Shown here: piece after piece, positions 1-5,814 of the stretch
Position numbering within the stretch: the stretch's first letter is position 1
How the letters are laid out: each line of letters opens with the position of its first letter
Assembly: GCA_012515925.1 (NCBI GenBank)
Contig: JAAYXM010000058.1
Coordinates: 1 to 5,814, forward strand
Direction: 5' to 3'
DNA length: 5,814 nucleotides
From: Clostridiales bacterium
Lineage (GTDB): Bacteria; Bacillota; Clostridia; Oscillospirales; JAAYXM01
Position numbers and translations under genes: made by a program
The notes under the pieces: generated by a model
The model's input: the letters and a program-made list of their open reading frames with translations, nothing else
What the model was told of the DNA's origin: nothing
Databases searched by the model: none

Positions 1-272
1 TACCCGACGAGGACGCGCAGGAGCCCTCCGAGGCCGCGTCGTTCACATTGCTTCGCGAGCAGCTTGTCGAGGTGCTCGGCACACTGACGTCACGCGAGGA
101 AAAGGTGTTGAAGCTTCGCTTCGGCATCGAGGACGGGCGGACAAGGACCCTTGAGGAGGTCGGCAAGGAGTTTAACGTGACCCGCGAGAGAATCCGCCAG
201 ATTGAGGCAAAGGCGCTGCGCAAGCTGCGTCATCCGAGCCGCTCAAAGAAGCTTAAGGATTTCTTAAGCTGA
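1..272 (+). CDS. rpoD: RNA polymerase primary sigma factor RpoD/SigA, C-terminal part (5' end outside window)
   Basis: This is the last 89 codons of a primary sigma-70 factor, which directs RNA polymerase core to housekeeping promoters. The frame is already open at base 3 (PDEDAQEPSEAASF...), so the TTG at 48 is internal and the gene begins upstream. Bases 1-2 (TA) would complete an Ile codon if the preceding base is A. What is visible is the end of region 3 and all of region 4: a region 4.1-like stretch (LTSREEKVLKLRFGIEDG), then the region 4.2 helix-turn-helix that reads the -35 element (TLEEVGKEFNVTRERIRQIE). The tail, LRHPSRSKKLKDFLS, is the standard end of RpoD/SigA and argues against an alternative sigma factor. 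The gene ends in TGA at 270-272. In many Firmicutes rpoD follows dnaG; that side is not visible here. No defect is seen. Confidence 0.96.
   Translation, partial: PDEDAQEPSEAASFTLLREQLVEVLGTLTSREEKVLKLRFGIEDGRTRTLEEVGKEFNVTRERIRQIEAKALRKLRHPSRSKKLKDFLS
250..270 (+). other. Small hairpin at the rpoD stop codon
   Basis: An 8-bp perfect inverted repeat, AGCTTAAG and CTTAAGCT, is separated by the 5-base loop GATTT. It covers the last six codons of rpoD and the first base of its stop codon. The stem is AT-rich and is not followed by a T-run, so on its own it is a poor intrinsic terminator. It lies 19 bases before the larger palindrome at 290-317, and the two could act together at the 3' end of the rpoD transcript. 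Part of the symmetry is forced by the conserved KKLKDFL codons, so chance is a real alternative. Confidence 0.4.
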
Positions 273-289
273 ATTAAACCGAATTTTCA

Positions 290-317
290 CAAGGTTTTTC
301 ATATATGAAAAACCTTG
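290..317. repeat. 28-bp perfect palindrome in the rpoD-hydrolase gap
   Basis: The left arm CAAGGTTTTTCATA (290-303) is the exact reverse complement of the right arm TATGAAAAACCTTG (304-317), with no mismatch. In RNA it would form a 12-bp stem with a UAUA loop. It sits 17 bases after the rpoD stop and ends 26 bases before the preferred TTG start of the hydrolase. Two roles are possible. One is a transcription terminator or 3'-end stabilising hairpin for rpoD, although the following bases (AATTTCATGC) are not a clear U-tract. The other is a symmetrical operator for a dimeric regulator. The symmetry is read directly from the sequence; the role is inference. Confidence 0.9.
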
Positions 318-331
318 AATTTCATGCAAAT

Positions 332-337
332 AAGGTG
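332..337 (+). promoter_or_regulatory. Ribosome binding site deciding the hydrolase start
   Basis: AAGGTG, followed by A, matches the anti-Shine-Dalgarno well and lies 6 bases before TTG 344. The competing GTG at 335 falls inside this motif and has no good site of its own upstream. The competing ATG at 305 has only AAGG at 291-294, which is buried in the left arm of the palindrome. This favours TTG 344 as the start. Confidence 0.7.
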
Positions 338-343
338 AACACA

Positions 344-1135
344 TTGAAGATTATTGACGCGCACGCGCATATTTTCCCTAAAAAAATCGCCGAAAAGGCG
401 AGCAAATCGATAGGAAAGTTCTACGGCATAGAAATGGGATACAACGGCCTTGTCAAAACGCTTCTTAATAACGGCAAAAAAATCGGGGTCTCGAAATATC
501 TCGTATGCTCGACCGCGACCCGCCCCGGGCAGGTTTCGGAAATAAACGATTATGTCAGGTCCGAGTGCGATGCGCACCCCGAGTTTATAGGGTTCGGAAC
601 GATACACCCGGATATGCCCGACCCATTCTCCGAGCTTGAGCGGATAGCCGCGCTCGGGTTTTACGGCATCAAGCTGCACCCGGATTTCCAGGAGTTTTAC
701 ATAGACGACGAAAAGCTTGTGCCGGTATTCAGGCGGATTGAGAGGCTTAATCTCCCGGTTCTGTTCCATATGGGCGACGAGAGATACGATTTTTCAAGGC
801 CTGTAAGGTTATTTAACCTGATGCAGCGCGTACCCGGGCTCTTCTGCATAGCCGCGCATTTCGGCGGGTACAAGCGCTGGGATGAGGCACGGCGTTATCT
901 TAAGGACGGAAACGTGTATTTCGACACGTCGAGCACTCTTGCTATTGTTGAAAAGGAATACGCGAAGGATTTAGTCGAGCACTTCGGCGCAAGGAGGTTC
1001 TTCTTCGGCGTGGACTACCCGATGTGGGACCACGAGGAGGAGCTGGAGCGTTTTATGGCGCTTGATTTAAGTGATTCTGAGCGGGAAATGATTTTATATA
1101 AAAACTTCGAGCGTATTTTCAAAGTAAGGGCTTAA
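344..1135 (+). CDS. Amidohydrolase-2 family TIM-barrel metal-dependent hydrolase, substrate unknown
   Basis: A 263-residue protein if translation starts at TTG 344, ending in TAA at 1133-1135. It then begins MKIIDAHAHIFP, the usual N-terminus of this family. Starting at ATG 305 would add 13 residues (MKNLEFHANKVNT) with no family resemblance, encoded partly by the palindrome. Motifs of a (beta/alpha)8 metallo-hydrolase, numbered from TTG 344, are the HxH pair H7 and H9, GIKLHPDFQ with K110 and H112, LFHMG with H142, AHFGG with H172, and FFGVDYP with D224. HxH, H142, H172 and D224 are the expected metal ligands and catalytic Asp of the ACMSD-like/COG2159 group, which hydrolyses or decarboxylates small molecules. 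No signal peptide or membrane segment is visible, so it is probably cytoplasmic. The addB Shine-Dalgarno overlaps its stop codon, suggesting a shared transcript. The family call is firm; the substrate cannot be told from the sequence. Confidence 0.88.
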   Translation: MKIIDAHAHIFPKKIAEKASKSIGKFYGIEMGYNGLVKTLLNNGKKIGVSKYLVCSTATRPGQVSEINDYVRSECDAHPEFIGFGTIHPDMPDPFSELERIAALGFYGIKLHPDFQEFYIDDEKLVPVFRRIERLNLPVLFHMGDERYDFSRPVRLFNLMQRVPGLFCIAAHFGGYKRWDEARRYLKDGNVYFDTSSTLAIVEKEYAKDLVEHFGARRFFFGVDYPMWDHEEELERFMALDLSDSEREMILYKNFERIFKVRA

Positions 1136-1140
1136 GGGGG
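1134..1140 (+). promoter_or_regulatory. Strong addB ribosome binding site overlapping the upstream stop codon
   Basis: AAGGGGG lies 6 bases before ATG 1147, and its first two bases are the last two of the hydrolase TAA stop. A ribosome ending translation of the hydrolase would sit on the addB start, which supports coupled expression. Confidence 0.8.
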
Positions 1141-1146
1141 CATTCC

Positions 1147-4100
1147 ATGCTGACTCTTGTATTGGGGCGCGCGGGCACGGGCAAGACGACGCGGGTTATA
1201 GGCGAAATAGCGGAAATCGCGCGTAAATCAGACAAACCCGTCTGCCTGATTGTGCCCGAGCAGTTTTCGCATACCACCGAGCGCCAGCTCTGCGAGACGG
1301 GCGACGCGATTTCGCGCACCGCCGAGGTGCTGAGCTTTCGCAGGCTTTGCGGGCGCGTCGCGGCGGTCTGCGGGGGCGGCGCGCGAAAAACCCTAAGCCG
1401 GGGCGAGCGTATTCTTTTATTATACAAGGCGCTGCGCCGGACCGGCCCGTCTCTTAAAACGCTTTGCGATGTTTCAACCGAGCCCGAGTTTATAACCGGG
1501 CTCTTAAGCCTTATAGACGAGTTAAAATCCTATAACATAACCCATGAGGAGCTTCTTGATATCGCGAAGGATACGCACGGGCTGCTGGGGGACAAGCTTA
1601 ACGATATCGCCTTGATATACGCGGCGTACCGGTCGTCCTTCGGCCGGGGCGAGATAGATTCAAACGACGAGCTTGATTTGCTGTATGAGAATATCGTCAG
1701 ATGCGGGTTTTTTAAGGGAAAAACCGTGTATCTCGACGGCTTTTCCGGCTTTACGGGGCAGGAATATAAGATTATAGCGGAAATAATACGGACCGCCGAA
1801 AACGTGACGATAACGCTGTGTCATGACCCGGACGCGGACAGCATGGAAAAGCAGATTTTCTCGAAAACCTCCGAGACAATGGCGCGCCTTATCGAAATCG
1901 CGAACAGGCATAATTTAAAATATTCGGTTATCAGGCTTGCAGGGAACCGGCGCTCGGGCACGGAGGCGCTTAAACATATAGAAAAATACGCGTTTGCCGC
2001 GAATATTGCCGGGTTTAACGGAAATCCCGACGGTATCGTTATCTGCGAGGCGTCGGATTCGTTTGAGGAATGCGAGCTCGCGGCGGGCTATATTCTGCGC
2101 CTTGTAAGGGATTTCGGGTTCAGGTACCGGGATATATGCGTTACCGCCCGGAATTTCGACGAATACGCGGCCGATATCGAGGCGGTTTTCGAGCGTTACG
2201 GAATTCCGGTATATTTAAACCGCAGGGCGCAGGTTGAGGACAAGCCGGTTATAGCACTGATTTTAAACGCCCTGACCTGTATAAAGGACGGGTTCAAATA
2301 CGAGTCGATGCTGGGCTATCTGAAAACCGGTCTTACGGGTATACGCAGGCCGAGCCTTGATATGCTTGAAAACTACCTGTATACGTGGCAGATACGCGGC
2401 AGCATGTGGACAAGGGATAAGGGCTTTACAATGAACCCCGACGGGGAGGAGGGCCCACCCGAGGGCGACGCGGTTTCAAGACTTACGCATCTCAACACCC
2501 TGCGTGAACGAATACGCGGGCCGCTTCTGAAGCTTCGGGCGGAGCTTCGCGCCGACAGGACGGGAAAGGGCGTGGCGACGGCGCTTTATAACTTCCTAAA
2601 CGAAATAAACCTCGCGCGAAAGCTATACGCCTTAAGCCGGCTGTATACGATTCGCAACATGCCCGACCGCGCCGCGGAATACCGGGCGCTGTGGGACATA
2701 CTCTGTAATATCATCGAGGCCGTCGGTCTGGCGCTTAAAGACGACGAAATTGAAGCAGAGGAGCTTATAAGCCTTATTCGCATACTCGCCGCGCAGTATG
2801 ACATCGGTATGATACCCGTTGCGCTCGACCGCGTGAACGCAAGCGAGTTCACGCGAATCGGAGAAGCGGGTATGCGCGCGCTTTTAGTGCTCGGCGCGTC
2901 CGACGGCGCGATGCCGGGATTTGCCAAATCCGGCGGGATTCTGACGGATTCCGAGCGCGATATATTAAACGAGATGGGAATGCGGTTAAATCCCGGAGTG
3001 CGGGCGCGTATCGACGAGGAGATGCGCTTGATATACAACGCGTTCTCCGCGCCCTCCGAGGTGCTGTATGTTTCATACCCGCGCGCCGAACTCAAGGGTG
3101 AGAAAAAAAGCAAATCAATCGCGGTGCTAAGACTCGGTATGATTTTCGGCGGCGCGGAAAGCTTTGACATAATAAGCGCGCGTACGCAGGCTAAGGTACC
3201 GTGCTTTGACATGCTGGCGTCCCGCGGGAATCCGGCAAAACGCCTGTTTGAGGACGACGCGCATTACGGCAGGCTGCTTAAGCTGTGTGAGCGCAACTCG
3301 AAAATCCCGAGAGGGCCGATATCGGACAAAGAGAACATAGACGCGCTGTTCGGAAAGCGCATAAGACTTTCCGCGTCCCGCGCGGACAAGTTCTATTCAT
3401 GCAGGTACGCGTATTTCCTGAAATACGGGATTAACGCGAAGCCGCGGAGCCGGAAAGCCCTCGATGCCCCCGAAATCGGAACTTTTATTCATTTTGTGCT
3501 CGAGGAGACCATGCGCGGGATTATAGCTTCGGGCGGGGTTGAAAAAGTAAGCAGGAAGCAGGCTTCTGAAATATCAGAAGCGTCGGTTTTGCGGTTTGTC
3601 GAAACCGTCTTAAACGGCTTTGAGGACAAGTCGCCGAGGTTTATATATCTGTTTAAAAGACTTGAAAGGATTCTCGAGAATGTCGTCGGGAACCTGTATG
3701 ACGAGCTGTGCGATTCTAAGTTTATCCCCCTTGATTTCGAGCTCGGCTTCTCCGACAAAAAGGGCTCGCTTCCCTCACTGCGCGTAAAGGACAAGGATTT
3801 TGAGCTTGAAATTACGGGTTATGTGGACAGGGTCGACGGGTATGAGAAGGACGGCGTGTTGTACCTGCGCGTCATCGATTACAAGACCGGAAACAAGAGA
3901 TTCTCGCTCGACGAGGTGTTAAACGGGATAGGCATACAGATGCTGCTGTACCTGTTCGCCCTTAAGACTCACGGAGAAAGCCGGTACAAAAAGCCCGTGG
4001 TCCCCGCCGGCGTCCTGTATGTTCCGGCAAGCGACGGGATAATAGACTATGCCCCGGACAGAGGCGAGGAGAAGGAAAAAAGCGAACGCGACAAGCTGAT

Positions 4101-4470
4101 GCGCCGGAAGGGCGTGCTTATAGACGATTATGAGATACTCTGCGCGATGGACAAAAATCTGATTAACGGGTCGTCAAGGTATTTGCCCGTGAAAATCAAT
4201 AAAGACGGAGATTTTCACAGTAAAGCCGGTGTGCTGGACGCCAAGGGGTTTGACAGGCTGAATCGCCGCATTAACGAGCTTGTGCGTGAAATCGGGCTTG
4301 AGCTTACGCGCGGGAATATCGAGGCGAACCCGTATTACCACTTTAACACCAGCGCTTGCGACTATTGCGATTACAAGGGCGCGTGCCATTTCGACGAAAT
4401 AAGCGGGTCGGACAGGAAACGCCCGCTGATAAGGCTTAAGTTCTCGGATTTCAAGGGGGGTGTCGAATGA
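1147..4470 (+). CDS. addB: AddB (RexB-like) subunit of the AddAB helicase-nuclease
   Basis: A complete protein of 1107 residues, close to the usual AddB length of roughly 1150. With AddA it forms the cytoplasmic ATP-dependent helicase-nuclease that resects double-strand breaks and prepares 3' ends for RecA; in studied Firmicutes AddB recognises Chi. The N-terminus carries a Walker A motif, GRAGTGKT (residues 7-14, K13). AddB-type helicase-like blocks follow: DGFSGFTGQE from D197, SDGAMPG at 585-591 and SYPRAE at 643-648. The C-terminal RecB-type nuclease domain shows H782 (GTFIHFVLEE), GYVDRVD with D894 and D897, DYKTG with D911 and K913, and QMLLY (Q931, Y935). Four cysteines, C752 and C1071-x2-C1074-x5-C1080, match the spacing of the AddB 4Fe-4S cluster that locks the nuclease domain. 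All key residues are present, so the protein should be active. ATG 1147 is supported by its Shine-Dalgarno and by Walker A starting only 7 residues in. The stop overlaps the addA start. Confidence 0.96.
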   Translation: MLTLVLGRAGTGKTTRVIGEIAEIARKSDKPVCLIVPEQFSHTTERQLCETGDAISRTAEVLSFRRLCGRVAAVCGGGARKTLSRGERILLLYKALRRTGPSLKTLCDVSTEPEFITGLLSLIDELKSYNITHEELLDIAKDTHGLLGDKLNDIALIYAAYRSSFGRGEIDSNDELDLLYENIVRCGFFKGKTVYLDGFSGFTGQEYKIIAEIIRTAENVTITLCHDPDADSMEKQIFSKTSETMARLIEIANRHNLKYSVIRLAGNRRSGTEALKHIEKYAFAANIAGFNGNPDGIVICEASDSFEECELAAGYILRLVRDFGFRYRDICVTARNFDEYAADIEAVFERYGIPVYLNRRAQVEDKPVIALILNALTCIKDGFKYESMLGYLKTGLTGIRRPSLDMLENYLYTWQIRGSMWTRDKGFTMNPDGEEGPPEGDAVSRLTHLNTLRERIRGPLLKLRAELRADRTGKGVATALYNFLNEINLARKLYALSRLYTIRNMPDRAAEYRALWDILCNIIEAVGLALKDDEIEAEELISLIRILAAQYDIGMIPVALDRVNASEFTRIGEAGMRALLVLGASDGAMPGFAKSGGILTDSERDILNEMGMRLNPGVRARIDEEMRLIYNAFSAPSEVLYVSYPRAELKGEKKSKSIAVLRLGMIFGGAESFDIISARTQAKVPCFDMLASRGNPAKRLFEDDAHYGRLLKLCERNSKIPRGPISDKENIDALFGKRIRLSASRADKFYSCRYAYFLKYGINAKPRSRKALDAPEIGTFIHFVLEETMRGIIASGGVEKVSRKQASEISEASVLRFVETVLNGFEDKSPRFIYLFKRLERILENVVGNLYDELCDSKFIPLDFELGFSDKKGSLPSLRVKDKDFELEITGYVDRVDGYEKDGVLYLRVIDYKTGNKRFSLDEVLNGIGIQMLLYLFALKTHGESRYKKPVVPAGVLYVPASDGIIDYAPDRGEEKEKSERDKLMRRKGVLIDDYEILCAMDKNLINGSSRYLPVKINKDGDFHSKAGVLDAKGFDRLNRRINELVREIGLELTRGNIEANPYYHFNTSACDYCDYKGACHFDEISGSDRKRPLIRLKFSDFKGGVE
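4453..4460 (+). promoter_or_regulatory. addA ribosome binding site inside the 3' end of addB
   Basis: AAGGGGGG lies 6 bases before ATG 4467, within the last codons of addB. Together with the ATGA overlap it fixes the addA start and indicates translational coupling of the two subunits. Confidence 0.8.
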
Positions 4471-5814
4471 GCGGCGTAAACTGGACAAACGAGCAGCGCA
4501 CAGCGATTTTTGACCGCGGTCGGACAATGCTTGTATCCGCGGCGGCGGGCTCGGGGAAAACGGCGGTAATCGTCGAGCGGATAATCAGCAGGATAATTGA
4601 CGAGAACCAGAACATAGACGAGTTTCTGATTATTACATACACAAAAGCCGCGGCAAGCGAGCTTCGCCAGAAAATAACAGCGGAGCTTTATGACAGGATA
4701 GCGGAAAACCCCGACAATATACACCTGCAGCGCCAGCTTGTGCTTATTAATCTCGCGAATATCTCGACAATACACTCTTTTTGTTCCGATATGCTCCGCG
4801 AGCACGGCGGCATAATCGGAATAAAGCCCGGCTTCCGTGTTTCGGACGAGGAGGAAGAAGATATACTCCGGCGTGCCGTGCTTGACGAGATTATCGAGGA
4901 GCGCTACGCCGGGGGCAGCGACGGCTTTCATGCTCTTATCGAGACGCTTTGCGACGCGAAAAGCGATAAGTTTTTATACGAAACCGTGCTTGAGCTGCAT
5001 TCGAAGTCGCTGTGCCACCCGTATCCGGACAAATGGCTCCGCTTCGTGGCGGAAAGCTACGAAGGAAGCAAAATCCGCGACATCTCGGAGATTATGGCGG
5101 GAAACAACATACTTGGGGACGCGCGCACGCAAATCCGGGACGCTATCCTCGCGGCGGAATACGCGATAGAGCGGATAAAAAGCGACGAAAAACTCAGCGC
5201 CGCGTATCTCGGCACTTTTGAAAATGATTTATCGATGCTGAAAAACCTTATGACTTGCGGCGTGCGCGGCTGGGACGCGCTGGCGGAGGCGCTTAAATCC
5301 GTCGGTTTCCAAAGGCTCAGCCCATCCTCCCGTAACGTTGAGGATAAAGCGCTTGTCTCACTCGTGCAGGGAATCAGAAACGGATATAAAGATGATATAA
5401 AGAGTCTGCAGAACCGCGACTTTACAAAAGGCTCCCGGGAGCTTCTCGATGAAATCGGGCACTGCGCCGGGCCGGTGCGAGAGCTTGTTTCAATCGTACG
5501 CGAGCTTGAAGAACGGTTTGGGGCGGAAAAGCGCGCGCGCGGCATAATGACGTATTCGGATCTGGAGCACGGCGCGATACGGCTTTTCGTAAAGGAATAC
5601 AGCGAGGAAACGGACACCGTACATCCGACGGAGCTGGCGGAGGATGTTTCGCGGTTTTTTACGGAAGTGATAATTGACGAGTTTCAGGACTCAAACGGTA
5701 TTCAGGATATACTGTTTCGCGCAATCTCCTCGGGGGAGAAGAACATCATCATGGTCGGGGACGTAAAGCAGTCGATTTACAGGTTCAGGCTTGCCGACCC
5801 GTCCATATTCATGA
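4467..5814 (+). CDS. addA: AddA (RexA-like) helicase-nuclease subunit, N-terminal part (3' end outside window)
   Basis: The first 449 codons of the superfamily 1 (UvrD/RecB-like) helicase subunit that partners AddB in end resection. The frame stays open to the window end. AddA is usually about 1150-1250 residues, so most of the protein, including helicase motifs IV-VI and the C-terminal nuclease, lies beyond. Visible helicase motifs in order are the Q motif region WTNEQ (6-10), Walker A SAAAGSGKT (24-32, K31), motif Ia ITYTKAAASELR (56-67), ISTIHSFC (99-106), the AddA-typical MTYSDLEH (361-368), motif II DEFQD (404-408, the Walker B Asp-Glu), and motif III GDVKQSIYRF (431-440). These are all intact, and SDLEH with GDVKQSIYRF separates AddA from UvrD or PcrA. 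The start ATG overlaps the addB TGA by 4 bases (ATGA). Gene order addB-addA matches most Firmicutes. The TGA seen in the final four bases is out of frame. Confidence 0.96.
   Translation, partial: MSGVNWTNEQRTAIFDRGRTMLVSAAAGSGKTAVIVERIISRIIDENQNIDEFLIITYTKAAASELRQKITAELYDRIAENPDNIHLQRQLVLINLANISTIHSFCSDMLREHGGIIGIKPGFRVSDEEEEDILRRAVLDEIIEERYAGGSDGFHALIETLCDAKSDKFLYETVLELHSKSLCHPYPDKWLRFVAESYEGSKIRDISEIMAGNNILGDARTQIRDAILAAEYAIERIKSDEKLSAAYLGTFENDLSMLKNLMTCGVRGWDALAEALKSVGFQRLSPSSRNVEDKALVSLVQGIRNGYKDDIKSLQNRDFTKGSRELLDEIGHCAGPVRELVSIVRELEERFGAEKRARGIMTYSDLEHGAIRLFVKEYSEETDTVHPTELAEDVSRFFTEVIIDEFQDSNGIQDILFRAISSGEKNIIMVGDVKQSIYRFRLADPSIFM

Noticed and set aside
273..343. Possible promoter for the hydrolase-addBA genes
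   Set aside because: TATAT-like and TTGAAT-like hexamers occur, but no pair has a 16-18 base spacer. The AT-rich look comes mainly from the palindrome, so no promoter can be called.
299..769. Reverse-strand open frame of 156 codons opposite the hydrolase gene
   Set aside because: It lies against a well-supported hydrolase gene with clear metal-binding motifs, has no recognisable domain, and ends in the palindrome. It is a shadow of the + strand codons.
2830..2855. 9-bp inverted repeat CGCGTGAAC / GTTCACGCG with an 8-base loop inside addB
   Set aside because: It is read in frame as ordinary addB codons. Stems of this size are expected by chance in several kilobases of GC-rich coding DNA.
2586..3212. 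Reverse-strand open frame of 208 codons inside addB
   Set aside because: It is Ser/Arg/Ile-rich low-complexity translation typical of an antisense shadow, lies wholly within conserved addB blocks, and shows no ribosome binding site or domain that I recognise.
3562..3581. Hairpin GCTTCTGA-AATA-TCAGAAGC inside addB, with GGTTTT a few bases after
   Set aside because: The 8-bp stem lies within coding sequence, the T-run is short and offset, and addB and addA continue intact downstream. Most likely chance rather than an internal terminator.
4837..5221. Two overlapping + strand open frames inside addA
   Set aside because: They are Arg/Lys/Ser-rich out-of-frame readings of addA with no domain and no convincing start site.
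5057..5617. Reverse-strand open frame of 186 codons opposite addA
   Set aside because: Serine-rich antisense shadow of addA, whose frame is intact and carries ordered helicase motifs.

Overview
The window reads as chromosomal DNA from a low-to-moderate GC Firmicute-type bacterium, probably an anaerobic Clostridia lineage. The evidence is an rpoD/sigA-type sigma factor tail, an AddB with the four iron-sulfur cysteines typical of Firmicutes AddB, an AddA directly downstream, and long purine-rich Shine-Dalgarno sequences (AAGGTG, AAGGGGG, AAGGGGGG). The lineage call is an inference; no species can be named from the sequence.

Layout, all on the + strand. Bases 1-272 are the last 89 codons of the primary sigma factor gene rpoD. 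Bases 273-343 are a short gap holding a 28-bp perfect palindrome (290-317), which follows a smaller hairpin (250-270) over the rpoD stop. Bases 344-1135 encode a TIM-barrel metal-dependent hydrolase of the amidohydrolase-2 type with unknown substrate. It most likely starts at a TTG codon, although a longer reading frame from an ATG at 305 is open. Bases 1147-4470 are a complete addB, and 4467-5814 are the first 449 codons of addA, cut by the window end.

The hydrolase, addB and addA are packed like an operon. The addB Shine-Dalgarno overlaps the hydrolase stop codon, and addB and addA overlap by 4 bases (ATGA). AddA and AddB together form the helicase-nuclease that processes double-strand DNA ends for RecA-dependent recombination, the Firmicute counterpart of RecBCD. 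The hydrolase has no evident link to DNA repair and may simply be co-transcribed.

I found no mobile element, CRISPR array, tRNA or rRNA, and no stretch over 300 bases without a gene. The genes are ordinary housekeeping genes. The most unusual feature is the perfect palindrome in the rpoD-hydrolase gap, which also bears on the hydrolase start. I see no convincing evidence of an undescribed system.
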